Origin: Stenotrophomonas acidaminiphila
GTDB taxonomy: Bacteria > Pseudomonadota > Gammaproteobacteria > Xanthomonadales > Xanthomonadaceae
DNA length: 64,000 nt
NCBI GenBank assembly: GCA_002951995.1
Contig: CP019797.1
Coordinates: 1,472,501-1,536,500, forward strand
Reading direction: 5' to 3'
Below are positions 56,785-64,000 of this stretch, one piece after another; the first letter of the stretch is position 1, and every line of letters begins with the position of its first letter. The notes below the pieces were generated by a model. The model was not told where the DNA came from. It was given only the letters and a program-made list of their open reading frames with translations, and made no database searches. The translations under genes were made by a program, and so were the position numbers.

Positions 56785-59700
56785 ATGCGTTCATTCAAGT
56801 TGTTGCCGCTGGCCAGCGCCATCCGTGGCGGCCTGGCCGCCGCGGCGCTGTGCGTGGCCATGCCGGCGCTCGCCGCACCGCCGCAGTTCGATATCGAAGG
56901 CGGTCGCATCGAGGAAGTGCTGCCTGAATTCGCCCGCCAGGCGGGCCTGCAGATCATCGCGCCGGCCGCCATGGGCGACGAGGGGCGGATCGAGGTCGGG
57001 CAGCTGAAGGGGCAGATGGACCCGCGGCAGGCGTTGAACCGCCTGCTCAATGGCACCGGGCTGGCCATCGCCTCGGACGACGGCCGTACGATCACCCTGC
57101 GCGCCGCCGCGCCGATGCTGGCCTCGCTCGGTGGCCTGGGCGGGCTGGCGGTGGCGCAGGCCGCCGAACCCGAACCGGTGGCCCCGGCGCCGCAGCCGGC
57201 GCCGGCCAGCGGCCCGGTCAATACGCTGGACCAGGTCACCGTGGTCGGCAGCCAGATCAAGGGCAGCAAGTCGGCGGCGATCCTGCCGGTGGCGACGCTG
57301 CAGGCCGAGCAGATCGAAGCCACCGGCGCGGTCTCCGGCGACGACCTGTACCGCTCCATCCCGCAGATGGGCAATGTCTCCTTCAGCGGCACCAACGGCG
57401 GCAACAGCTCCAACTACGCGCGCGGCGACATCGCCTCGGTCAACCTGCGCGGGCTCGGCGTGGGCAACACGCTGCTGCTGATCAACGGCCGCCGCACCGT
57501 GGTGCACCCGACCAGCCAGGCCGACGGCAACCTGGTGCCGGTGCTGACCTACAACGCCAACACCGTGCCGGTGGCCAACCTGCGCCGGGTCGAGGTGCTG
57601 CTGGACGGCGCTGCCGCGATCTACGGCACCGACGCGGTGGCCGGCGTGGTCAACAACGTGCTGCGCGACGACATGGACGGCGGCACGCTGAGCGTGCAGA
57701 AGGGCGTGGGCGAGGGCACCCACCTGAGCGATGTGTCGGTCAACGGCATGTGGGGCCGCAATTCGCAGGACCTGCGCTCCAACGTCACCGTGGCCTTCAA
57801 TTACTACAACACCACCGGCCTGAATTCGCTGGACCAGGACTGGACCCGCAGCGGCAACCGCATCGACGACTTCGCCGGTACCCCGTACGCAGGCCTGGCC
57901 GGGGTGGACAACCGCAACACCAACAGTCCGTGGGGCAATTTCACCGCCAATGGCGCGCGCGTGTCGCAGAACGGCAAGTGGTTGACCACCGCCGCCGGCG
58001 CCTTCCACGTCAAGCCGACCAGCAACGGCAACTGCGCCGCGACCCTCGGCGACGGCCTGTGCGTGCAGTCCGGCAGCAAGGCCACCTCGGGTGCCGACGC
58101 CAACCTGCGCGACAACCACCAGTCGTTGTACCCGGTGTCTATCGCGCCGGACGTGCGCCGCATCAACCTGTTCGCCACCGGCAAGCATGATTTCGAGAAC
58201 GGCATCTCGCTGTTCAGCGAGGCCGGCCTGTACGACTCGCGCGCCTACAGCCTGCAGAATGGCGTGAACACCATTTCCTCGCTGCCGATGACGGTCGCCG
58301 CCAGCAATTACTGGAACCCGTTCGGCGCGATGTACCTGCCCGACGGCACGCTCAACCCGAACCGGCTGCAGGGCCTGAACATCGGTCCCAACGGCCTGCC
58401 GGTGACGATCACCAGCTACCGCTTCGAGCGCCCGACCCGGATCGAGGTCAAGAACACCCAGGTGCGCGCGCTGGCCGGCCTGCGCGGCTACCACTTCGGT
58501 TTCGACTGGGAAAGCGCGGCGCTGTACTCCAAGGCCAGGGTCGAGGACACCCAGGACGCGGTGAGCATGACCCTGTTCCAGCAGGCGCTGGCCGATTCGA
58601 CCGCGGCGGCCTACAACCCGTTCTGCGGCGGCTGCAACGACTGGAGCAAGCTCGACCGGTTCTTCTACAAGGCCAAGCGCCAGAGCGAGACCGAACTGTA
58701 CCTGTGGGACGTCAAGGCTTCGCGCCCGGACCTGTTCCGCACCTGGGCCGGCGACGTCGGCATGGCGGCCGGCATGGAAGTGCGCCATGAGACCCAGCGC
58801 GACGACCGCGACGCCCACGTCGACGGTTCGTTGACCTTCACCGACGCGATCACCGGGGTCCAGTACCCGAGCGACATGTATGGCGTCAGCCCGACCCCGG
58901 ACACCTACGGGTCGCGCACCGTCGCCGGCGTGTTCGCCGAGTTCTCGGTGCCGCTGGTCGCGCCGGGGATGGACATCCCGCTGGTGCGTTCGCTGGACCT
59001 GCAGGTGGCCGGCCGCGCCGAGCGCTACAACGACTTCGGCAGCGTGGCCAAGCCGAAGCTGGCGCTGGGCTGGCAGATCATCGACGGCCTGACCGTGCGC
59101 TCGTCCTGGGCCAAGGGCTTCCGCGCGCCCAACCTGGAGCAGGTCAACGCCACCATGGTCAGCCGCTCCAACAACCGCACCGACTGGGTCCAGTGCCTGG
59201 CCGACGTGCGCAGCGGCGCGCAGGCCTCGATGGCGGGCTGCAAGGGCTACACCGCCTCGACCACCGCGCGCCGTTCGGGCAACCCGGACCTGAAGCCGGA
59301 AACCTCGACCAACACCAGCGCCGGCATCGTGTTCCAGCCGCAGTTCATCCCCGAGGACTTCGGCCGCTTCACCTTCGCGGTGGATTACTACAAGTACGCG
59401 CAGGAAGGCATCATCGGCCTGTTCGGCGAGGGCAACGCGCTGATCCTGGACTACGTGCTGCGCCAGCAGGGCGGCAGCAACGCCGACGTGGTGCGCGCCG
59501 ACCCCACCGCCGACGACATCGCGCGCTACGCCGGTACCGGGCTGGAGGCCGCGGGCAAGGTGCTGTACGTCAAGGACCAGTACGTCAACCTCGAACCGCA
59601 GACCGTGCGCGGCGTGGATTACAGCTTCAGCTGGGCCTCGCCGGAAACCCGCGCCGGTCGTTTCGACGTGTCGCTCAACGGCACCCGCCTGATCGAGTTC

Positions 59701-60144
59701 TACCGCCAGCGCTCGCCGGCGCTGCAGGCGCTGGAAGACGCCAAGGGCAGCGGCCTGGTCGATCCGTCGATCCGGGTCACCGGCGGCGGCAACCTGATCG
59801 GCAACGGCGGCAACCCGCAGTGGAAGTGGTCCGGCACCCTCACCTGGCGTTACCAGCAGCTGTCGGTCGGCGCCAGCGCGCGCTACAGCAGTGCGTTCGT
59901 CGAGAACGGCCTGGTGCTGGCCGACGGCACGCCGTGGACGGTGAAGTCGCAGACCCTGGCCAATGCCTTCGTCAAGTACGACTTCCGCGGCGACGGCTGG
60001 ATGGACGGACTGTCGCTGAAGGTCGGCGCCAACAACCTGGCCGACAAGCGGCCGCCGGTGTCCAGCGACGCGTTCGGCTATTCCTCGGCGGTGTACCAGG
60101 CGTATCCGCGCTACTGGTACGTCAACGTGACCAAGGCGTTCTGA
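56785..60144 (+). CDS. TonB-dependent signalling receptor (FecA-like transducer)
   Basis: 1119 residues. Signal peptide to about residue 30 (ALCVAMPALA). A secretin/TonB N-terminal (STN) domain follows (residues about 33-108, FDIEGGRIEEVLPEFARQAG, GQMDPRQALNRLLNGTGLAI), which marks receptors that signal to an anti-sigma factor. Then a Pro/Ala linker, a TonB-box-like DQVTVVGSQ (about 149-157), the plug domain (VNLRGLGVGNTLLLINGRR, AAIYGTDAVAGVVN) and the barrel, ending in the required terminal Phe (YWYVNVTKAF). The plug and barrel style resembles the large peptide or carbohydrate receptors of Xanthomonas and Caulobacter. Ribosome site GGAGAGGGG. Downstream sigma and FecR genes complete the circuit. 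Confidence 0.93.
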   Translation: MRSFKLLPLASAIRGGLAAAALCVAMPALAAPPQFDIEGGRIEEVLPEFARQAGLQIIAPAAMGDEGRIEVGQLKGQMDPRQALNRLLNGTGLAIASDDGRTITLRAAAPMLASLGGLGGLAVAQAAEPEPVAPAPQPAPASGPVNTLDQVTVVGSQIKGSKSAAILPVATLQAEQIEATGAVSGDDLYRSIPQMGNVSFSGTNGGNSSNYARGDIASVNLRGLGVGNTLLLINGRRTVVHPTSQADGNLVPVLTYNANTVPVANLRRVEVLLDGAAAIYGTDAVAGVVNNVLRDDMDGGTLSVQKGVGEGTHLSDVSVNGMWGRNSQDLRSNVTVAFNYYNTTGLNSLDQDWTRSGNRIDDFAGTPYAGLAGVDNRNTNSPWGNFTANGARVSQNGKWLTTAAGAFHVKPTSNGNCAATLGDGLCVQSGSKATSGADANLRDNHQSLYPVSIAPDVRRINLFATGKHDFENGISLFSEAGLYDSRAYSLQNGVNTISSLPMTVAASNYWNPFGAMYLPDGTLNPNRLQGLNIGPNGLPVTITSYRFERPTRIEVKNTQVRALAGLRGYHFGFDWESAALYSKARVEDTQDAVSMTLFQQALADSTAAAYNPFCGGCNDWSKLDRFFYKAKRQSETELYLWDVKASRPDLFRTWAGDVGMAAGMEVRHETQRDDRDAHVDGSLTFTDAITGVQYPSDMYGVSPTPDTYGSRTVAGVFAEFSVPLVAPGMDIPLVRSLDLQVAGRAERYNDFGSVAKPKLALGWQIIDGLTVRSSWAKGFRAPNLEQVNATMVSRSNNRTDWVQCLADVRSGAQASMAGCKGYTASTTARRSGNPDLKPETSTNTSAGIVFQPQFIPEDFGRFTFAVDYYKYAQEGIIGLFGEGNALILDYVLRQQGGSNADVVRADPTADDIARYAGTGLEAAGKVLYVKDQYVNLEPQTVRGVDYSFSWASPETRAGRFDVSLNGTRLIEFYRQRSPALQALEDAKGSGLVDPSIRVTGGGNLIGNGGNPQWKWSGTLTWRYQQLSVGASARYSSAFVENGLVLADGTPWTVKSQTLANAFVKYDFRGDGWMDGLSLKVGANNLADKRPPVSSDAFGYSSAVYQAYPRYWYVNVTKAF

Positions 60145-60170
60145 TGATTCCAGACGTTGTCCGTGAAAAC

Positions 60171-60188
60171 GCCCGGCACGCGCCGGGC
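60171..60188 (+). other. Hairpin between receptor and sigma factor genes
   Basis: GCCCGGC (60171-60177) pairs with GCCGGGC (60182-60188) around ACGC. No T-run. It might reduce expression of the sigma factor relative to the receptor or stabilise the upstream mRNA. Confidence 0.35.
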
Positions 60189-60205
60189 ACCGCGGGGGTG
60201 CGGCG

Positions 60206-60793
60206 ATGAGCGCGGCACTGGGCGCGGCGCGTGCGTTGTGGCTCGCCGAGCACGTGCTGCCGTGCGAGCCGGCGCTGCGCGACTGGCTGCAGCGCCGGCT
60301 GCCGGTGCGCCAGGACGTGGATGACGTGATCCAGGAAACCTACGCCATCCTGGCGGCGCTGGCGGACGTGTCCCACGTGCGCCAGCCGCGCGCCTACGTG
60401 TACTCGGTGGCGCAGTCGGTGGTGCTGCAGCAGCTGCGGCGTGCGCAGGTGGTGTCGATCGAGGCCGTGGCCGAGATCGAGCGGGTGGCCATCGGCGGCG
60501 AGGAGGCGTGCCCGGAGCGGACCGCGTCCTCGCGGCAGGAACTGGCGCGGATCGGCGCGTTGATCGACAGCCTGCCGGACAAGTGCCGGCAGGCCTTCGT
60601 CCTGCGCCGGATCGAGGGGTACTCGCAGCGCGAGATCGCCCAGCGGATGCAGATCAGCGAGAACACCGTGGAGAAACACATCTGCAAGGGAATCCGGGTA
60701 TTGATGGATTCGATGAAGCGTGACGGGAAAGACGCGGACGAGGGCAGGGAACGGCCTGCGGCAGGAGGAACACGCCATGCGCGCACGCGATGA
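60206..60793 (+). CDS. ECF RNA polymerase sigma factor (FecI-like)
   Basis: 195 residues. Region 2 (LQRRLPVRQDVDDVIQETYAIL, QPRAYVYSVAQSVVLQQLRR) and region 4 (IDSLPDKCRQAFVLRRIEGYSQREIAQRMQISENTVEKHICKG) of FecI-type sigma factors. Should direct transcription of the receptor gene on signal. The stop lies 17 bases inside fecR, so the two are translationally linked. The last 25 residues are a shadow-like basic tail caused by this overlap. Confidence 0.93.
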   Translation: MSAALGAARALWLAEHVLPCEPALRDWLQRRLPVRQDVDDVIQETYAILAALADVSHVRQPRAYVYSVAQSVVLQQLRRAQVVSIEAVAEIERVAIGGEEACPERTASSRQELARIGALIDSLPDKCRQAFVLRRIEGYSQREIAQRMQISENTVEKHICKGIRVLMDSMKRDGKDADEGRERPAAGGTRHARTR

Positions 60794-61787
60794 GCACAGC
60801 ATCGACGATATCGCCGCGGCCTGGGTCGCGCGCGAGGACCGGGCCCCGCTGACGGCCGCCGACGCGGTCGCGCGCGATGCCTGGCTGCAGGCCGATGTGC
60901 GCCACTTCGGCGCCTATGCGCGGGCGCATGCAGTGCTGGCGCGCACCGCGCGTGCGCGCGCGTTGTCCAATGGCACGGCCGCGATCGCCGCGGCTCCTGT
61001 GCCGCCGCGTTTCCGGCGGTCGCGACGGGTGCTGCGCTGGGCGGCCGGCATGGCCGCGGCACTGAGCCTGCTGGTGATCGGCGTGCACCGCCAGCAGGAT
61101 GATGCCGAGTACTACGCCACGCGCCGCGGCGAAATCCTGCGGGTGCCGCTGGAGGACGGTTCGGCGATCACCCTGGACTCGGATTCGCAGGTACGCGTGC
61201 GCTACGACGACGCGCGCCGCAGCATCACCCTGCTGCAGGGCGAGGCGCTGTTCGACGTGGCCAAGAACCCCGGCCGCCCGTTCGTGGTGCGTGCGCAGGA
61301 AACCGACGTGACCGCGGTCGGCACCAGTTTCGCGGTCAGCCTCACCGAGCGTCGCAGCGGCGGTGTCGAGGTGCTGGTGCGCGAAGGGGTGGTGGACGTG
61401 GCCGACACCCAGGGCGCGGTGGCGCCGGCGCGCCTGCTGGCCAACTACCGCGCGCTGGCCAATCGCAGCCACGGCATCCGCATCGAGGCCGTGCCCGCCG
61501 AGGACCTGGAGCAGCAGCTGGCCTGGCGCGAGGGCATGCTGTCGTTCAACGGCGACACGCTGTCGGTGGCGGCCGCGCAGTTCCTGCGCTACAGCGACAC
61601 CCGCATCGTCATCGACGATCCGCTGGTCGGCAGCCGCCGCATCGTCGGCCTGTACTCGGCCAGCGATCCGCTGGGCTTCGCCCGCAGCGTCGCCCTGAGC
61701 CTGGGGCTGGTGGTCGAACAGCAGGGCAAGGTGGTGCGCCTGCGCACCCCGCAGAGCGCGCCGCAGGCGGCGCATTCCATGCAATGA
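60777..61787 (+). CDS. FecR-family anti-sigma factor
   Basis: 336 residues. A cytosolic N-terminal FecR_N part (DIAAAWVAREDRAPLTAADAVARDAWLQAD) is followed by one transmembrane helix (about 86-103) and a periplasmic FecR domain (RRGEILRVPLEDGSAITLDSDSQVRV, LLQGEALFDVAKNPGRPFVV, GTSFAVSL). The C-terminal DUF4974-like/STN part (NGDTLSVAAAQFLRYSDTRIVIDDP) should contact the receptor STN domain. The ATG at 60777 follows GCAGGAGGAAC, a strong ribosome site. Confidence 0.93.
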   Translation: MRARDEHSIDDIAAAWVAREDRAPLTAADAVARDAWLQADVRHFGAYARAHAVLARTARARALSNGTAAIAAAPVPPRFRRSRRVLRWAAGMAAALSLLVIGVHRQQDDAEYYATRRGEILRVPLEDGSAITLDSDSQVRVRYDDARRSITLLQGEALFDVAKNPGRPFVVRAQETDVTAVGTSFAVSLTERRSGGVEVLVREGVVDVADTQGAVAPARLLANYRALANRSHGIRIEAVPAEDLEQQLAWREGMLSFNGDTLSVAAAQFLRYSDTRIVIDDPLVGSRRIVGLYSASDPLGFARSVALSLGLVVEQQGKVVRLRTPQSAPQAAHSMQ

Positions 61788-61802
61788 CTCTGGATTGAAT
61801 AC

Positions 61803-63623
61803 ATGAACATCACTCCCCGCCGCGCCCGCGCGCTCGCCCTGCTCACCGCGTTGCTGCTGTCCTCCGGGCAGGCCAGCGTGGCCGCCACGTCCGCCGATAC
61901 GGCGCTGCTGATCCGCGATGCCATGGTGTTCGATGGCACCGGGCGCCCCGCGTATCCGGGCAGCGTGCTGGTGCTGGACGGCCGCATCGCGGCGGTCGCC
62001 GGTGCCGGCCAGGCCCTGGCCGCGCCCCGCGGTGCGCGGGTGATCGACGCCCGTGGCCAGGCGCTGCTGCCGGGGCTGTTCGACCTGCACACCCACTGGA
62101 CGCCCAATGCGCGCCCGGCCGAGCTGCCGCAGATCGCCAACCTGTACATGGCCGCCGGCGTGACCACCGTCAGCGATTTCCACGAGCCGCCCGAGGCCTA
62201 TGCGCCGCGCCGCGCCTGGCTGGCCGACATCGCCGCGCCTGACGTGAAATTCGCCGCGCGCATGAGCACGCCGCTCGGCCACGGTGCCGACTGGGGTGAC
62301 GAGAACACCACCCGCTGGGTGAATTCGCCGGAGGCCGCGCGCGCCGGCGTGCGTGCGGTGGCGGCCTACAAGCCGGACTTCATTAAGGCCTTCACCGACG
62401 GTTGGCGCTATTCCAACGCTGCCGACAACAGCAGCATGGACGAGGAGACCCTGGCCGCGCTGGTGGACGAGGCGCACCGGCACGGGCTGAAGGTGTTCTC
62501 GCACACGGTGATGGTCAAGCGCGGCAAGGTCGCCGCGCGCGCCGGCGTGGACGTGATCGCGCACAGCGTGCAGGACATGCCCGTGGACGCCGAACTGGTG
62601 CGGCTGATGCGTGAGCATGGCACCGCCTACGCGCCGTCGCTGGCGGTGTACCTGCCCGCGCGCGTGGATGGCAGCGGTGCCGCCGGTACCCGCCCGGAGG
62701 TGCTGCGGCAGCGCGAGCGCAATTTCGCCGATGCCCTGCGCAACGTGAAGGCGCTGCACGATGCCGGCATCCCGGTGGTGGTCGGCACCGACGCCGGCAT
62801 GACCGGCACGCCGCACGGGGCCTCGACCCTGCGTGAACTGGAGCTGCTGGTCGACGCCGGGCTGACCCCGGCCGAGGCGCTGGTCGCCGGCACCGCCAAC
62901 AGCGCCCGCGCGCTGGGCGTGGACGACCGCGGCACCGTCGAGGTCGGCAAGCGTGCCGACCTGCTGCTGGTGAAGGGGCGGCCCTGGGAGCGCATCGCCG
63001 ATATCCGCAACACCCAGCGGGTCTACGTCGCCGGCCGCCAGGTGCACGGGCCGGGCACGGTGTTGCCGGCCGGCAACCGCGCGCTGGCGCTGCCGGCGCA
63101 GGCGGTGGCGCCGCTGGTCGACGACTTCGAGCGCGCCGACGGGCGCACCGCGCTGGATACGCTGCGCATCGACGAGGCCGATGGTGGCAACGACCGCACG
63201 CTGCAGGTCAGCGAGACCGTCGCCCGCGAGAGCGGCGGCCACGCGCTGTCGGTGCAGGCGCGGCTGTCCACCAAGCCCAACGCCTATGCCGCGGCGATCC
63301 TGCCGCTGAGCCGCGGTTCGGTCGCGCCGGTGGACCTGCGCGGCTACCGCGGCATCCGCTTCGACGTACGCGGCGGCACGCCGGCGCTGCGGCTGGAGGT
63401 GCGGGCACTGGGCGACCGCCGTTTCATCGCTCCGGTCCAGGCCGCGCCGCAGTGGCGCAGCGTGGAGATCCCGTTCTCCGCGCTGCAGGGACAGCCGCCC
63501 TACCGCGGCAAGGGCCCGGTGGCCGCATGGCAGGGCGACGACGTCCAGCAGCTGGTGTTCTCCGCCGGCGGCGAGGCCGGCGGCAAGGTGTGGTTCGAGA
63601 TCGACAACGTGGGCTTCTACTGA
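61803..63623 (+). CDS. Exported amidohydrolase with C-terminal CIA30-like domain
   Basis: 606 residues. Signal peptide to about residue 28. The metal-dependent amidohydrolase domain carries H96 and H98 (DLHTHW), a carboxylated-Lys candidate about K196 (FIKAF), His about 234 (FSHTV) and 253 (AHSVQD), and Asp about 330 (GTDAG), a complete two-metal set. Beta-strand ends VLVLDGRIAAV and GKRADLLLVKGRP frame it. From about residue 440 a second module (LVDDFERADGRTALDT, YRGIRFDVRGG, WRSVEIPFSAL, VWFEIDNVGFY) resembles the CIA30/galactose-binding-like fold. Probably periplasmic; imidazolonepropionase, prolidase and ochratoxinase-type enzymes are relatives. Substrate unknown. 15 bases after fecR. Confidence 0.88.
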   Translation: MNITPRRARALALLTALLLSSGQASVAATSADTALLIRDAMVFDGTGRPAYPGSVLVLDGRIAAVAGAGQALAAPRGARVIDARGQALLPGLFDLHTHWTPNARPAELPQIANLYMAAGVTTVSDFHEPPEAYAPRRAWLADIAAPDVKFAARMSTPLGHGADWGDENTTRWVNSPEAARAGVRAVAAYKPDFIKAFTDGWRYSNAADNSSMDEETLAALVDEAHRHGLKVFSHTVMVKRGKVAARAGVDVIAHSVQDMPVDAELVRLMREHGTAYAPSLAVYLPARVDGSGAAGTRPEVLRQRERNFADALRNVKALHDAGIPVVVGTDAGMTGTPHGASTLRELELLVDAGLTPAEALVAGTANSARALGVDDRGTVEVGKRADLLLVKGRPWERIADIRNTQRVYVAGRQVHGPGTVLPAGNRALALPAQAVAPLVDDFERADGRTALDTLRIDEADGGNDRTLQVSETVARESGGHALSVQARLSTKPNAYAAAILPLSRGSVAPVDLRGYRGIRFDVRGGTPALRLEVRALGDRRFIAPVQAAPQWRSVEIPFSALQGQPPYRGKGPVAAWQGDDVQQLVFSAGGEAGGKVWFEIDNVGFY

Positions 63624-63634
63624 GGGTGCGGGCG

Positions 63635-64000
63635 ATGGGCATGCGGCGGGCGCGGTTCGGGATCCGGCTGGGCGCCGGGCTGGTGGCCTGCGCGGCCGGC
63701 GTGGCCTGGGCGGCCGAGCCCGGGGTACTGGCGGCGTTGGACGCCTATGCACCACGCCAGGCGCAGGTCGCCCAGGCGCTGTGGCGGCAGCCCGAGCTGG
63801 GCTACCTGGAAGAGCGCTCCTCGCGCCTGTTGCAGCAGGAACTGCGCCAGGCCGGCTTCCGCATCGAAGCCGGCGTGGCCGGCATGCCGACCGCGTTCGT
63901 CGCCTCGTACGGCACGCGCGGCAGCGGACCGGTGATCGCGCTGCTGGCCGAGATGGACGCGCTGCCGGGCATGGCGCAGGCGGCCGGGCCGGTGCGCATG
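63635..64000 (+). CDS. M20-family amidohydrolase, exported, 5' part
   Basis: Runs off the window; the first 122 residues are visible. A signal peptide (LGAGLVACAAGVAWAAEPG) precedes a typical M20D start: LWRQPELGYLEERSSRLLQQELRQAGF, then GPVIALLAEMDALPG, where the Asp belongs to the metal-binding region. Relatives hydrolyse N-acyl amino acids, aminobenzoyl-glutamate or dipeptides. Start at 63635 or two codons later. It follows the other amidohydrolase by 11 bases, so the two are likely co-transcribed with the receptor module. Confidence 0.85.
   Translation, partial: MGMRRARFGIRLGAGLVACAAGVAWAAEPGVLAALDAYAPRQAQVAQALWRQPELGYLEERSSRLLQQELRQAGFRIEAGVAGMPTAFVASYGTRGSGPVIALLAEMDALPGMAQAAGPVRM

Noticed and set aside
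56785..64000. Lasso-peptide uptake cluster
   Set aside because: Receptor, FecI and FecR genes resemble those next to lasso clusters, but there is no prolyl-oligopeptidase-like isopeptidase, precursor, or B/C proteins; the hydrolases belong to amidohydrolase and M20 families.

Overview
The window is strongly G+C-rich chromosomal DNA from a gammaproteobacterium, most likely the family Xanthomonadaceae (Lysobacteraceae). The evidence is gene order and protein character: trpF-trpI-trpB-(lipoprotein)-trpA-accD, tpiA-secG-tRNA-Leu-nuoA..N with separate nuoC and nuoD, initiator tRNA-rimP-nusA-infB-rbfA-truB-rpsO-pnp, and comEC-exbBD-msbA-lpxK-kdsB. A genus (Pseudoxanthomonas-, Stenotrophomonas- or Lysobacter-like) cannot be fixed from this alone.

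Layout. 1-4.5 kb: end of tryptophan biosynthesis (trpF, trpB, trpA) with the LysR regulator trpI divergent from trpB across three 118-119 bp tandem repeats. 4.5-8.2 kb: a membrane acyltransferase, accD and glmM. 8.3-10.4 kb: a minus-strand glycosyltransferase and polysaccharide deacetylase. 10.5-12.9 kb: a 2OG-Fe(II) oxygenase, tpiA, secG and tRNA-Leu(GAG). 13.1-28.0 kb: the complete 14-gene respiratory complex I operon. 28.0-37.9 kb: a hairpin-rich leader, initiator tRNA, then the transcription/translation operon rimP-nusA-infB-rbfA-truB-rpsO-pnp. 38.0-49.7 kb: comEC, an ExbB/ExbD pair, the lipid A/Kdo genes msbA, lpxK and kdsB, a low-molecular-weight phosphatase, a thioredoxin-like/NHL protein, uvrC and pgsA. 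49.8-50.3 kb: two identical tRNA-Gly(GCC) and tRNA-Cys. 50.7-56.6 kb: a 47-residue Gln/Asn-rich protein, then on the minus strand dxs, an HNH endonuclease, an acyl-CoA dehydrogenase and an LEA14-like lipoprotein. 56.8-64.0 kb: a signalling TonB-dependent receptor, ECF sigma factor, FecR-type anti-sigma, exported amidohydrolase and the start of an exported M20 amidohydrolase.

Two points matter most. First, six genes (trpF, glmM, the oxygenase, nusA, the HNH gene, the acyl-CoA dehydrogenase) each carry one frameshift, and comEC carries four. Every one is explained by loss of a single base from a run of G or C, and glmM and nusA are normally essential. Systematic homopolymer deletion in the assembly is therefore far more likely than gene decay, and these genes are annotated at their full repaired extent. 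Second, the last 7 kb looks like a self-contained cell-surface signalling and scavenging module: a receptor with an N-terminal signalling domain, its sigma/anti-sigma pair, and two exported amide-bond hydrolases. This is the best candidate in the window for an uncharacterised system; its ligand is unknown.
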